Positions 44,630-53,745 of a stretch of 64,000 nucleotides of DNA are shown here, in pieces. Source of the stretch: JAKFVC01 sp040386595 (GTDB taxonomy: Bacteria > Planctomycetota > Planctomycetia > Planctomycetales > Planctomycetaceae); the NCBI GenBank assembly GCA_040386595.1, contig JAZKFE010000215.1, positions 6,400 to 70,399 on the forward strand, given 5' to 3'. The notes under the pieces are model-generated. The model did no database searches and was not told the origin of the DNA. It saw only the letters and a list, made by a program, of their open reading frames with translations. Positions within the stretch are counted from its first letter, which is position 1, and the number at the start of each line of letters is the position of its first letter. The translations under genes were made by a program, and so were the position numbers.

Positions 44630-45994
44630 TTACACCAATTTCCAACCATCACGATACTGACGCCGAAGCAGCCGGTCGGCCTCGGGAGCGTTGGGGCATT
44701 TCATGGCCACATGGTCCCATTCCAGACGCTTGCCGACGCGATAGGCGACGTTGCCTAGATGATTGGCTTCGGTCAGCCAGCCAGCATATTCAAAGTTGCA
44801 GGTCGTGGGGCCACCGGTCTGACAGGCTTGAAGCCATTCCTCGTGGTGCCCGATGGAGTTCGGAATGAACGGCTCGGGGGCTTTGAAGTCGGCGAATTGT
44901 TTTTCGGGCAACAAGGCATACTTGCTATAGTCGGCCAGCAGCATGCCGTTGGCTCCCACAAACAGGACTCCGGAGTCCCACTGCGGGATCTTGCCTTCGG
45001 TCCAGGCGGCGGGCTTGTTGACGCCTTGGTACCAGGTCAATTTCAAGGCGGGTTGATCGCCGCGCGGGCCGTATTCGTAAGTCGCCTGCATTGATGCGGG
45101 AGCCAGTTCCGCGTGCGGCGGAGGACCGGAGGCTTCGATCGCCAGCGGGGCCTGCAGCTTCAATGCCCAGAATGGCAGATCGTTCCAGTGGCTGCCGAGA
45201 TCCGACATCGTCCCGTTGCCGAATTCCCACCAGCGATACCATTTCGGGCCGGGGAAATACACATCGTGGAAGGGGCGATCGGCGACCGGGCCCAGCCACA
45301 GATCCCAATGCAGGCCTGCCGGTACCGGTTTCGAGTCAGTCGGCCGTTCTTGAACCGAGACGATATCGCCGTGCTTGGCGGCGTCTGCCGGACTCTGCAG
45401 GCCCCAGGCGCGCGAGACCCAGACATGGACTTCGGTCACCGGGCCAATGGCATTCGATTGAATCAGCTCGACCACACGGCGGTAGTTGTTGCCGGCATGG
45501 ATCTGGATGCCCATCTGCGTGGCCACTTTGACTTTGGCGGCGGCCTCACGGATGACGCGAGCTTCCCACACATTGTGAGTCAGCGGTTTTTCGCAGTAGA
45601 CGTGTTTTCCTGCCTGCAATGCGGCCAGCGTGGCGAAGGCATGGGTATGCTCGCAGGTGCTGACGACGACGGCATCGAACTCTTTTTCGTGATCGAACAC
45701 CTTGCGGAAGTCGACCTCTTTGCGAGCCTTGGGGAACGTCATCGCGGCCCGTTCAATGGCCGGTTCATAGACGTCGCACAGGGCCACAATATTATGGTTA
45801 GAAACTCCGGACAGATTGCCCGCTCCGCGTCCTCCGACGCCGATGCAGGCAATGTTCAGTTTGCTGTTGAGATTCTGCCCGCGCAGGATCGCAGGAGCGG
45901 CCAACAGGCTGGCTCCGGCGGTCGCGGCAGTCTTCTTCAGAAACTGCCGTCGACTGATCCGCAGGTTTGCAGCAGTGGTAAACAGCTTGGTCAT
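44630..45994 (-). CDS. Gfo/Idh/MocA-family oxidoreductase with Tat signal
   Basis: 454 aa from ATG at 45994, with GGAG 8 nt upstream; the longer GTG frame to 46027 is less likely. The Tat signal is SRRQFLKKTAATAGASLLAAPAI. The Rossmann start is LNIACIGVGGRGAGN, and the substrate-domain signature is CEKPLTHNVWEAR near 145. The C-terminal part (WEFGNGTMSDLGSHWNDLPFW) is as in planctomycete secreted members. Probably a sugar dehydrogenase acting outside the cytoplasm; the substrate is unknown. Confidence 0.9.
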   Translation of the reverse strand: MTKLFTTAANLRISRRQFLKKTAATAGASLLAAPAILRGQNLNSKLNIACIGVGGRGAGNLSGVSNHNIVALCDVYEPAIERAAMTFPKARKEVDFRKVFDHEKEFDAVVVSTCEHTHAFATLAALQAGKHVYCEKPLTHNVWEARVIREAAAKVKVATQMGIQIHAGNNYRRVVELIQSNAIGPVTEVHVWVSRAWGLQSPADAAKHGDIVSVQERPTDSKPVPAGLHWDLWLGPVADRPFHDVYFPGPKWYRWWEFGNGTMSDLGSHWNDLPFWALKLQAPLAIEASGPPPHAELAPASMQATYEYGPRGDQPALKLTWYQGVNKPAAWTEGKIPQWDSGVLFVGANGMLLADYSKYALLPEKQFADFKAPEPFIPNSIGHHEEWLQACQTGGPTTCNFEYAGWLTEANHLGNVAYRVGKRLEWDHVAMKCPNAPEADRLLRRQYRDGWKLV

Positions 45995-46354
45995 GTTGAA
46001 GTCTCCGGAGGTCGCACAAAGGGTCACGCCACGTGTCCATCACGCAGGTTCACTTTATCCTGTGAGCGGTTCGCCACGAGAGGTCTGATTCGCGAGAGTC
46101 TGTTCCCTGAATCAGTCTCACTGGCGGCCGCGTACCGAATATACCCTGTCCGGCGTCCTAAAAGCAGCGAGACCTGCCTCTTTTTTGAGCTGCCAGGGAC
46201 GCGAGAAAGCGCTGAGCGGCGACCGCCTCACCCTTCCAGCGTTTTGCGAGAACGGGGCAGTGGACGTGAAAAAGCCCCGGCAAACATTCGGCGATGGCTT
46301 GATGTTTGTCGGGGCAGTTTGATTTCGTGACTGAATGGTCGTCCCTACGGCCGT
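45995..46354. other. Intergenic region with terminator
   Basis: 360 bp upstream of the oxidoreductase gene, holding the terminator of the FG-GAP gene at 46269-46315. No gene. Confidence 0.6.
46269..46315 (-). terminator. Intrinsic terminator after the FG-GAP protein gene
   Basis: On the minus strand, GCCCCGaCAAACAT (46302-46315) pairs with ATGTTTGcCGGGGC (46274-46287), with one mismatch and a 14-nt loop, and runs into TTTTT. Confidence 0.8.
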
Positions 46355-49300
46355 CTATCGATTCCGAACGCGCGGCACGCGAGGCGCTTTCCTTAGGACG
46401 TTGATCGTTTGCGAGACGGTTTCCGTCGTCCCACCGGCGATTGCCAGGGTGGCATCCAGCCGGCGTGTCGCCAATGCCAGCCCGCTGCCCTTCGTGGAGA
46501 ATCGGATGCCTCGCAAGAAGGCCTGAATTCCTGCCGCCGTGGCATTTTGGTTCAGCGTGATGACTTGTGTCAGGCGGCCGTTGGCATAGACGAGTGCGGA
46601 GCTGGTCCCGATGCTGCTCGACGAGGGGATGCTCAGCATGTCAGACGCAGTCTTCTTGGTGCCTTTGGCGTTCATCGTGATCGTTAAGGTGGAACCGGAC
46701 AAGTTTCCGCTGCTCGTGACCGTCAGCTGCGGCAGCACGATGGCAGGTGTTTGCTTATTGATCCAGGTGATGGTCTGAGGGGGGAGAGTCAGGTCCGCTA
46801 CCGGAACATCATCCAGATTCGTCACCGTCACGGAGATATTTTGTGTCGTGAGTCCCCCGTGCCCGTCATTGGCGGTGACTTGCACTTCGTACACATTGTT
46901 ACCGCCGACATCGCCGGGGGTTTCAAAGTCGCGAGCCGTCTTGAACGTGAGGACGCCGCCGCTCGTGATGCTAAACAGGTTCTGGTCGGCACCACCGGTC
47001 AGCGAGTAAGTCACTGTCTGTGCCGGCAGGTCCGTGTCGAGTGCGATGACGGTCATCACTGCCGTCGTGTTCTCGGGAATGCTGGGGGTGGCCGAGGTGG
47101 TAAACGTGGGGGCGTGATTGTCGTCGTCGATGATCTGTGTCGAGACTGTATTGGCACCGAACTGCAGTCCGTTGGTGACCCCGGTAATGCTGACGACGAT
47201 TGTTTCGGCCGCTTCGACGATGCTATCGTCCACGGCAGTCAGCGTGACAGAGCCGGTCAAATTGCCGGCCGGAATCACGATCTGCGCGGCACTGCGTGAA
47301 TAGTCCGCGGGGAAGTTGGCCGTGCCGTTGAAGCCGAGAGTTACGGTCACGTCGACATTGGAAATTTCCTGCAGCATTGCGGTGATTGTGGCCGTCCCAC
47401 CGGCTTCCGCCATCGTCGAGTGATCAATGCTGAGTGTCACATCGGGCACGAACTGTCCGACCACTTCCAGCAACAGCTTGGCTGCTCCCTGCGTATAGAC
47501 GTTGTACGTCAGGCCGCCAATAATCTGGTCGGCACCTTGAGTCCACCCCGATCCGATTGTCACGGTGTCATTGGCATCGCGCCGGACCTGCAACGTGTTG
47601 GCCGTGTGGCCCGGATTGGAGTTCTGAGTCAAATTTAGAACGCTGGCCGCATTCAATATCAGGGTGTTAGGGCCGCTGCCTCGAATATCGATGATTTCGA
47701 TGTTCTTAATGCGACTGTTCGGTGTCGTGATCAGATTCAGGCTCATGCCGCTACCGCTGAACTTCAGGGTATCGTTGCCATTTCCGCCGTTCACCCGCCC
47801 GAAGTTCGTGTCGGCGACAATCAGGATGTCATCGCCGGAGCCACCGTACAAAACGTCAGCGCCACCTCCACCGATCAGGATGTCATTGCCCCCACCCCCG
47901 ACCAGGTTGTCCACTCCGGACGTTCCCGTGAGTGTTTCGCTGGCTGTTGTTCCGACTTGCGTGGCACTTGAGGTGAAGTTACCGCCGAAGACGACGTAGG
48001 TCGCCCCTGTGTTGAATGTGTTGTTATCGGCGCCAGCACTGTTCGGGGCACCGATCAGCAAGTCGGGGAACCCGTCGCCATTAAAGTCACCCGCAGCGGC
48101 CGACCATTTGCCGCTTTGATCGTAGGGGTCGGCTCCATAAATGGTGAAGCCGTTGGACCCGTCTAATGTACTGAGAGCGAAGATCGCGGTCGCGCTCCAG
48201 TCTGCTTTACCATAGACGACATAGGATTCACCTGTGCCTGTGTCGTTGATATCGTTATTTGGCCCTCTTCCGAAGTTCGCGCTGATCAGGATGTCATCGA
48301 AGCCATCGCCGTTCAAATCTCCGATTCCATTGATGGTGGTGCCACTGGCGTCCGCCGGATCGATCCCGACTAGTATGATGCCGTTGGTCCCATTCAAGCT
48401 GCTGAGGTTCACGGTTGGCGTGCCTGCCCAACTCGCTTTGCCGAATACGACATAGGATTCGCCCGCGTTGTCGGAGAGATTGCCAACACCGGCGGCACTG
48501 GTGGCGCCAATCACGAAATCGTCGAAGCCATCGCCGTTGAAGTCTCCGGCACTTCCGACGGATGTGCCACTCAGATCACCTGCATCAATGCCGTATAGAA
48601 TGAAGCCGTTGGTCCCATTCAAGCTGCTGAGGTTCAGCGTCGGTGTGCTGGCCCAATTTGCTTTGCCAAACACGACGTAGCTTTCACCGGCCAACGGGAG
48701 CAAGTTGCCGGCTCCATCGCTGCTGGGGGCGCCGATGATCAGGTCGGCGAAACCGTCGCCATTGATATCGCCCGCGCTACCGACGGCCTTGCCGCTTTCG
48801 TCTTCGAGATCCACACCGTACAAGGTGAAACCATTCGTGCCATTGAGAGCTCCCAAGTTGACACTCGGGGTGGATGACCAGTTGGCCTTTCCAAACACGA
48901 CATAGCTTTCACCGGATGCGTCCTTGGCATTGCCGGCACCGTCCCCGCCGGGAGCACCGATCAGCATGTCAGCGTACCCATCTCCATTCACGTCTCCGGC
49001 AGCACTGAGTGCTATTCCGCTTCGGTCACCAGCATCGGCGCCGTAGAGCGTAAAGCCGTTGGTCCCATTCAGCGCCCCTAAGTTCACCGTCGGACTCGCA
49101 GTCCAGCTGGACTTGCCGAAGACGACATAGGTTTCACCCGAGCCGGCCTTGGTGTTGCCGATGCCAGCCGCAAAATAAGAGCCGATCATCAGGTCATTAA
49201 AACCATCGCCGTTCACATCACCGGCAGCACTGACGGCCCACCCTGAGTAGTCATTCGCATCCACGCCGTACAGAATAATGCCATTCGTCCCATCCAGCGT

Positions 49301-49684
49301 GGAGAGTTCCAACGTCGGCATGGCAGACCAATCGGCCCTGCCAAATACAACGTAGGATTCGCCAGAGTTCGACTTGGCGTTTCCGACTCCATCGCCGCTG
49401 ACTGCTCCAATTAGGACGTCATCGTAGCCATCGCCATTAAAGTCGCCGATGCCCGCCACCGCACGGCCGCTGACGTCACTGGCGTCGATGCCATTGATGG
49501 TGATACCGCCAAGTCCCAGGTTCCCCAGGCTGACGGTCGCAGTCGTGAGCAGGCAACGGGATTCCAAAACTTCAGATTGGGTGGGGGCCGTGGTCGATCG
49601 GCGGGGCCGACGATTCCCGCGAAGTTTCCCTACCAGATGCGCGGCGTTGTGACGCCATTTTGCCAACCAGGACTGAAGTAACAT
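46355..49684 (-). CDS. Giant surface protein: FG-GAP repeats, RTX, Calx-beta and cadherin-like domains
   Basis: 1109 aa. The N-terminal LESRCLLT motif (about 41-48) is a planctomycete export or anchoring hallmark. About seven FG-GAP (integrin-alpha-like) units with DVNGDGFDDLLIGA-type calcium loops fill about 55-570. An RTX-like nonapeptide stretch (GGGGNDILIGGGGADVLYG) follows near 600. A Calx-beta-type domain (LSIDHSTMAEAGGTATI to AAETIVVSI) is followed by a cadherin-like domain (FTTSATPSIPENTTAVMTVIA) and a terminal beta-domain. Calcium-bound adhesin-type architecture; extracellular. It is the longest gene here and has its own terminator. Confidence 0.92.
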   Translation of the reverse strand: MLLQSWLAKWRHNAAHLVGKLRGNRRPRRSTTAPTQSEVLESRCLLTTATVSLGNLGLGGITINGIDASDVSGRAVAGIGDFNGDGYDDVLIGAVSGDGVGNAKSNSGESYVVFGRADWSAMPTLELSTLDGTNGIILYGVDANDYSGWAVSAAGDVNGDGFNDLMIGSYFAAGIGNTKAGSGETYVVFGKSSWTASPTVNLGALNGTNGFTLYGADAGDRSGIALSAAGDVNGDGYADMLIGAPGGDGAGNAKDASGESYVVFGKANWSSTPSVNLGALNGTNGFTLYGVDLEDESGKAVGSAGDINGDGFADLIIGAPSSDGAGNLLPLAGESYVVFGKANWASTPTLNLSSLNGTNGFILYGIDAGDLSGTSVGSAGDFNGDGFDDFVIGATSAAGVGNLSDNAGESYVVFGKASWAGTPTVNLSSLNGTNGIILVGIDPADASGTTINGIGDLNGDGFDDILISANFGRGPNNDINDTGTGESYVVYGKADWSATAIFALSTLDGSNGFTIYGADPYDQSGKWSAAAGDFNGDGFPDLLIGAPNSAGADNNTFNTGATYVVFGGNFTSSATQVGTTASETLTGTSGVDNLVGGGGNDILIGGGGADVLYGGSGDDILIVADTNFGRVNGGNGNDTLKFSGSGMSLNLITTPNSRIKNIEIIDIRGSGPNTLILNAASVLNLTQNSNPGHTANTLQVRRDANDTVTIGSGWTQGADQIIGGLTYNVYTQGAAKLLLEVVGQFVPDVTLSIDHSTMAEAGGTATITAMLQEISNVDVTVTLGFNGTANFPADYSRSAAQIVIPAGNLTGSVTLTAVDDSIVEAAETIVVSITGVTNGLQFGANTVSTQIIDDDNHAPTFTTSATPSIPENTTAVMTVIALDTDLPAQTVTYSLTGGADQNLFSITSGGVLTFKTARDFETPGDVGGNNVYEVQVTANDGHGGLTTQNISVTVTNLDDVPVADLTLPPQTITWINKQTPAIVLPQLTVTSSGNLSGSTLTITMNAKGTKKTASDMLSIPSSSSIGTSSALVYANGRLTQVITLNQNATAAGIQAFLRGIRFSTKGSGLALATRRLDATLAIAGGTTETVSQTINVLRKAPRVPRVRNR

Positions 49685-50455
49685 CGTACGCGGCCCTCTT
49701 CATCGGCCGTGAAGGGATTCTTCACAGCTGAGTAGTAATGAATACATGTGAGGGGGAGACAGTTCCCGAGCAATTCCAGCTCAACACTCACTGCATGTGC
49801 GTGTCCGCTCCGTGGACGTTGTTCTCAACAGTGGACTACGGTCGAACGGAGACCTGTGCCTCGCGAAATCTCGATTGGAACTTCTGAGTTTCACGCGGCG
49901 CCGAGATCGGGTTACAGGCCATCTCTGATTCCAAGGCGACCGTTTTGCAGGCCTCGTCGGTGGTTAAACCGTCGCCGCCGGGCGTCGCACTTCTGACAAT
50001 ACAGGACCATCCTAAAGTTTTCGAGCGACCCCGTGCAACCACAACTTATGAACTAAATCCGCAGATTTCAAATCAGTCGGATTGAGCCCGATTTTCGACT
50101 CCGCCGTGCGGGGATTCTTGCTGTTCTTCAGCAGAAATTCTCGAAATGGTGAATTTTGGCGACATTGAAATCGCCCTGGATGGAATTGTCATGTCTGGAC
50201 AATATGCCATATGGAAGGGTGGATTGTGAATGATTGTTGGAGTTTGCTGATTGTGCGGTTGGTGTGGCTCGTGCGCCCCGGGCCCTCACTGAGTTGCTGT
50301 CTCTCGTTCTCGTCGATGCAATTTCAAGTTAAAAGAGATTTGAGTTCTTTTGCAATTAACTTGCAATAACAACGCGATGTGATTAAAGTCGTGTTTATCG
50401 GGCCAATCACAAACCATCCACCGACCTGATCGTTGATTTAAGGAGCAGGGCTACC
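49685..50455. other. Intergenic region upstream of the DUF1559/AztD-like cluster
   Basis: 770 bp between divergent genes. An AT-rich 150-bp part (50300-50450) holds direct repeats and a promoter-like pair (see 50350-50389). No gene. Confidence 0.5.
50350..50389 (+). promoter_or_regulatory. Candidate operator (TTGCAAT direct repeat) and promoter
   Basis: TTGCAAT occurs at 50350-50356 and 50361-50367, an 11-bp period, with a related TGCAATT at 50317-50323. TTGCAA (50361-50366) and TAAAGT (50384-50389) are 17 bp apart, compatible with sigma-70 boxes. The next start codon is 67 bp downstream. The repeats on one face of the helix suggest a regulator site; its identity is unknown. Confidence 0.35.
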
Positions 50456-51514
50456 ATGAGTCTCAAGCGCGGGTTCACATTGATCGAGCTGCTGGTCGTG
50501 ATCGCGATCATCGCGGTCTTAATCGCGTTGTTGTTGCCGTCGGTTCAGCAGGCCCGGGAGGCGGCGCGACGTACGCAATGCAAAAACAACCTCAAGCAAT
50601 TGGGGCTGGCTCTGCATAACTATGAGAATACGTTTCGGGTCTTCCCGATGAACGGGGGCTCGACGGGCTTCTCACCGCAGGCCCGAGTTTTGCCTTATGT
50701 CGACCAGGGTAATTTGCAAAATTTGATCGACTTCAATCAGCCGGTCTACACGGGACCGGGAGGTTCGCAGGTGCCGAACCCCGTGTTTGTGTCGATCTTC
50801 GCCCAGGCCATTCCGTTGCTGCTGTGTCCCAGCGATCCGGCTCCCGCGCAATCGACAGCCACTTTGGGGAGCCCCGCGCAGGCCTATGTGTTTGCGGGGA
50901 ACAACTACATGGTGAGCACGGGGAGTGGCACGAACACCAACTATGACGATCGCAAACAGACCGACGGTGTTTTCTGGACCAATTCCAATGCCCGCATCGG
51001 AGATGTCACTGACGGTACCTCGAATACGGTCTTCATGAGCGAGGCGGTTCGGGGGGATGGCATTGATGTGACGCTGCCTGCTGGCACAACTCCCTCTTTC
51101 CCGTATCGCAAGCAGTTGAATGCCAGCTCGGGAGCGTCTCCTGGAGCAGGGCCCGGATATACGGGTTCGAGTGGCGGTTGGCCAACTCCGTTGATCACCA
51201 ACCCTGATTTGTCGGCCGTGCTGGCGGCGCAAACGGGCTGGAAAGGGAGTGCCGCCGGGAACGGTCGCGGGACATCGTGGATGCGCGGTTTGGCTCATAA
51301 TGTCTGCACCAACGGCTACAACACTCCCAACAGCAAGGTCCCTGATACCACGCTACACGGCACCGGATTTTTTGGCCCACGCAGCATGCACACGGGTGGC
51401 GCCAATGTGTTGCTCGGTGACGGCGCGGTGCGATTCTTGAGCGACAGCATCAATGTCACGATTCACCGCGCCATTCATAGTCGTAACGGCGGCGAGACGG
51501 TGGGCGAATTCTAA
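50456..51514 (+). CDS. DUF1559 pseudopilin-like protein
   Basis: 352 aa. The leader is KRGFTLIELLVVIAIIAVL with LLPSVQQAREAARRTQCKNN, and the C-terminus MHTGGANVLLGDGAVRFL is the H-x9-DG motif. AAGGAG lies ten bases before the ATG. It is the first gene of a cluster with a lipoprotein (51645) and a His-rich secreted protein (52118). It probably sits in the cell envelope, with its large C-terminal domain outside the cytoplasm. Confidence 0.95.
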   Translation: MSLKRGFTLIELLVVIAIIAVLIALLLPSVQQAREAARRTQCKNNLKQLGLALHNYENTFRVFPMNGGSTGFSPQARVLPYVDQGNLQNLIDFNQPVYTGPGGSQVPNPVFVSIFAQAIPLLLCPSDPAPAQSTATLGSPAQAYVFAGNNYMVSTGSGTNTNYDDRKQTDGVFWTNSNARIGDVTDGTSNTVFMSEAVRGDGIDVTLPAGTTPSFPYRKQLNASSGASPGAGPGYTGSSGGWPTPLITNPDLSAVLAAQTGWKGSAAGNGRGTSWMRGLAHNVCTNGYNTPNSKVPDTTLHGTGFFGPRSMHTGGANVLLGDGAVRFLSDSINVTIHRAIHSRNGGETVGEF

Positions 51515-51644
51515 GCCGAAGTCTCGTTGAGATTGTCTGTTGTTTGAGACTGGGGGTGAGGGGCTCGCGAGCCTCCCGATTCCTTATGTTTTGGCTTTTT
51601 TGCCCGTCTGCCTCACCGTGCCAATTCAATCTACGAGAGCATTT

Positions 51645-52046
51645 ATGGCCCTCCAGTTTTCGAAGTGCGTCGCTTCCTGTTTGTCGGCCATCCTGCTGTG
51701 TGGGAGTGGCTGTCACCGCGATGCGGCTCTGCTGCAGGGGGGCACCGCAGGCACCATCGAGTTGCGCGGCGTGAAGCGTGCGGACATGCAGCTCAATGTC
51801 TTTGAGGATGCCCCGTCGCCGCGCCGATTGGCCTATGGAGTCAGTGGTGCTCAGGGTCACTTTAGTCTGATTGCTGACGACGGGCTGGAACCGGCCACGC
51901 TGCCTCCCGGCAAGTACCGCCTCACTCTCGAATCGGTGGCCGCGGACCCCATCCCGATTCCCGCGGGCTACCGCGATGTCAAAACGACATCGCTCAAGAT
52001 CGACTGGCCGTCAGATGACGGCCAGCTCAATGTAAATGTTCACTAA
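51645..52046 (+). CDS. Small lipoprotein with carboxypeptidase-regulatory-like domain
   Basis: 133 aa from ATG at 51645 (a longer frame from 51540 lacks a signal). Lipoprotein signal with LLCGSGC, cysteine at about 24. The mature part (GTIELRGVKRADMQLNVFED ... GHFSLIADDG ... LPPGKYRLTLESV) is a transthyretin-like beta-sandwich with the C-terminus DWPSDDGQLNVNV. It follows the DUF1559 gene as at 21525, so the pair recurs in this genome. Followed after 71 bp by the His-rich secreted gene. Confidence 0.82.
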   Translation: MALQFSKCVASCLSAILLCGSGCHRDAALLQGGTAGTIELRGVKRADMQLNVFEDAPSPRRLAYGVSGAQGHFSLIADDGLEPATLPPGKYRLTLESVAADPIPIPAGYRDVKTTSLKIDWPSDDGQLNVNVH

Positions 52047-52117
52047 ATAAATGTGTGCGTCAGTTTCTCGCCACAGTCACAACTTGAAATAGCTTTTTTT
52101 CACAGGAAGAATTTGTG

Positions 52118-53527
52118 ATGCGTCCGAATCTCAATCGCTCTCTGGCCGTCGTCGGATGGCTAGGGCTGCTCGCCCTGTCCCCGTCGTTGCTGACAGCCGC
52201 ACCACCGAAGGCCGCTTCGTCGAGTCCTCGGCGAATCCTCACGCGGGTGTTTTTTCAAGATGATGACGCGCGGGCTTTGAAGTGGGCCGATGTCCTGGCG
52301 GGCGAGCCTCCGCAGCTGGGGACTGTTAGTTCGATCTCGGGATTTCCGACGTTGGATGTCAAACGACAAAGCCTGGTGCAGATGAAGGCGGCTGCGGGAA
52401 TGCTGCTGGTGGGGGTGCGTGACGATGATGACGGAGCGTTTCAAAGTGGTTGGATTCTGATCGATTCCGGAGTGGCTCAAGAAGAGCACGGCGATCATTC
52501 GCATTGGACCTATCCGCGAGTGCCCGCAGTGCGCGCCATGCAGCTCGACAATCAGCAGGGGAACCCTGCCCATCTCTATTGCTACGACGAAGTCTTCTAT
52601 TTGGCGAACGACAAGCTGGATGGTTTCACACGGCTCGATCCCGCGGCCATCTTGCCGGCCGACAATGAAGCGGCCGTTCGCCGTCGTGCGGCACTACATC
52701 GAGGCGGGGGCGGGCATATCACCCTGGCTGCTGCTGACGGGAAAGTGGCGTACTCTACCTGGATCGACCGCGAGGGGCCGAACAAGGGGCGCGTCGATGT
52801 GACGCTGCTACAGCCGAGCGGCAACTCGCAATTTGCGTACTCGTTTCATCTGCCTCACGGCGGCATTCACGGAGCGATTTCCTGTCAGGGCAAAGTCTTC
52901 TTCGCCCCGGCAGACGGTCTGTGCTGGGTGACCGCCAACGCCGATCCGAAGCTCGATCCCAAGTCGGTGGCCGTGCAGCACCTCTCTTTGGGCAAGGATG
53001 GAGAGAAGCCCCGGCGGACCGGTTCTTTCCACTCTCTGGGTCGCTTCGTCGGCTTTTCAAGCGGTGCTGGCCCCACAGCCGCAGCGTGCTTTTTAGATGC
53101 CGGACGGAGCACGGTCGAGATCGTGACGGTGCCTCTGGGAATGGCTGAAGGCTCTCGTCCCGTCGGGCCGGTGATGGTCAAGCCGCGTAAGGGGCCGGGG
53201 TTGGCATTCGTCTTTCATGATCATCCGGATGACGTGGAAGGCCCGCACAAATTGAGTCTTCTGGAAATCAATTCGGGAGCCGACGGGAGCTTGGGAAACG
53301 TCAAAGTTGTCGCGGTCACAGACGTCGGACGCAGTCGCCCCGAAGGACACAGCGGACATCATGATCTCGCCATTGACGGTGATCGTCGCCGAGCGGTGTT
53401 TACGAATCCCGGGGACGGGACGTTGACTCTGTTTTCGCTCGTAGAACGAAAATCACAGGCCGACTTCAAGGTGGGAGGGATGCCGTCCAAAATCGTTTGT
53501 TTCGGAGGGGCAGGGAAGGCAGATTAA
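52118..53527 (+). CDS. Secreted His-rich beta-propeller-like protein, AztD-like candidate metallochaperone
   Basis: 469 aa from ATG at 52118 (AGGAAGA upstream; an overlapping GTG at 52115). Signal peptide SLAVVGWLGLLALSPSLLTAA. Repeated blade-like strands run along the whole protein. His/acid clusters are visible: EEHGDHSHW near 130, HLPHGGIHG near 246-254 and RPEGHSGHHD near 410. The order of these clusters, the HLYCYDEVFYLA-type strand after the first, and the end GGMPSKIVCFGGAG recall, from memory, AztD, a periplasmic zinc-binding propeller that hands zinc to the AztC binding protein. This resemblance is an inference. No AztABC transporter genes are in the window. Confidence 0.7.
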   Translation: MRPNLNRSLAVVGWLGLLALSPSLLTAAPPKAASSSPRRILTRVFFQDDDARALKWADVLAGEPPQLGTVSSISGFPTLDVKRQSLVQMKAAAGMLLVGVRDDDDGAFQSGWILIDSGVAQEEHGDHSHWTYPRVPAVRAMQLDNQQGNPAHLYCYDEVFYLANDKLDGFTRLDPAAILPADNEAAVRRRAALHRGGGGHITLAAADGKVAYSTWIDREGPNKGRVDVTLLQPSGNSQFAYSFHLPHGGIHGAISCQGKVFFAPADGLCWVTANADPKLDPKSVAVQHLSLGKDGEKPRRTGSFHSLGRFVGFSSGAGPTAAACFLDAGRSTVEIVTVPLGMAEGSRPVGPVMVKPRKGPGLAFVFHDHPDDVEGPHKLSLLEINSGADGSLGNVKVVAVTDVGRSRPEGHSGHHDLAIDGDRRRAVFTNPGDGTLTLFSLVERKSQADFKVGGMPSKIVCFGGAGKAD

Positions 53528-53535
53528 AAAGAAAA

Positions 53536-53583
53536 GCTCTCTCCGCGAGACAGAAATTCTGTCCTACGGAGAGAGCATATTTA
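53536..53583 (+). terminator. Terminator-like hairpin after the AztD-like gene
   Basis: GCTCTCTCCG (53536-53545) pairs with CGGAGAGAGC (53567-53576). The loop contains a second short palindrome (CAGAAATTCTG). ATATTTAATT follows. Confidence 0.6.
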
Positions 53584-53620
53584 ATTGAAAGTGTGCGTTC
53601 GAATTCGATATTCCAACGCT

Positions 53621-53701
53621 GGGAGGGTGAGGCTCCTGCCGAACTGCTAAGTCTTCTGGGGTCGAGGAGACCAAGCGGTTCGGCAGGAGCCTCACCCTCC
53701 C
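53621..53701. repeat. Dispersed long-hairpin repeat family B, copy 3
   Basis: Arms 53621-53648 and 53674-53701 are 28-bp reverse complements with one G-T type mismatch. Located between convergent genes. Confidence 0.92.
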
Positions 53702-53745
53702 CAAGAACGCGGTCACCCATGGCGAAGCCGCATGATCTCTGTCAA

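Noticed and set aside
53536..53701. Hairpins considered as ends of an insertion sequence
   Set aside because: No transposase gene or target duplication is seen between them.
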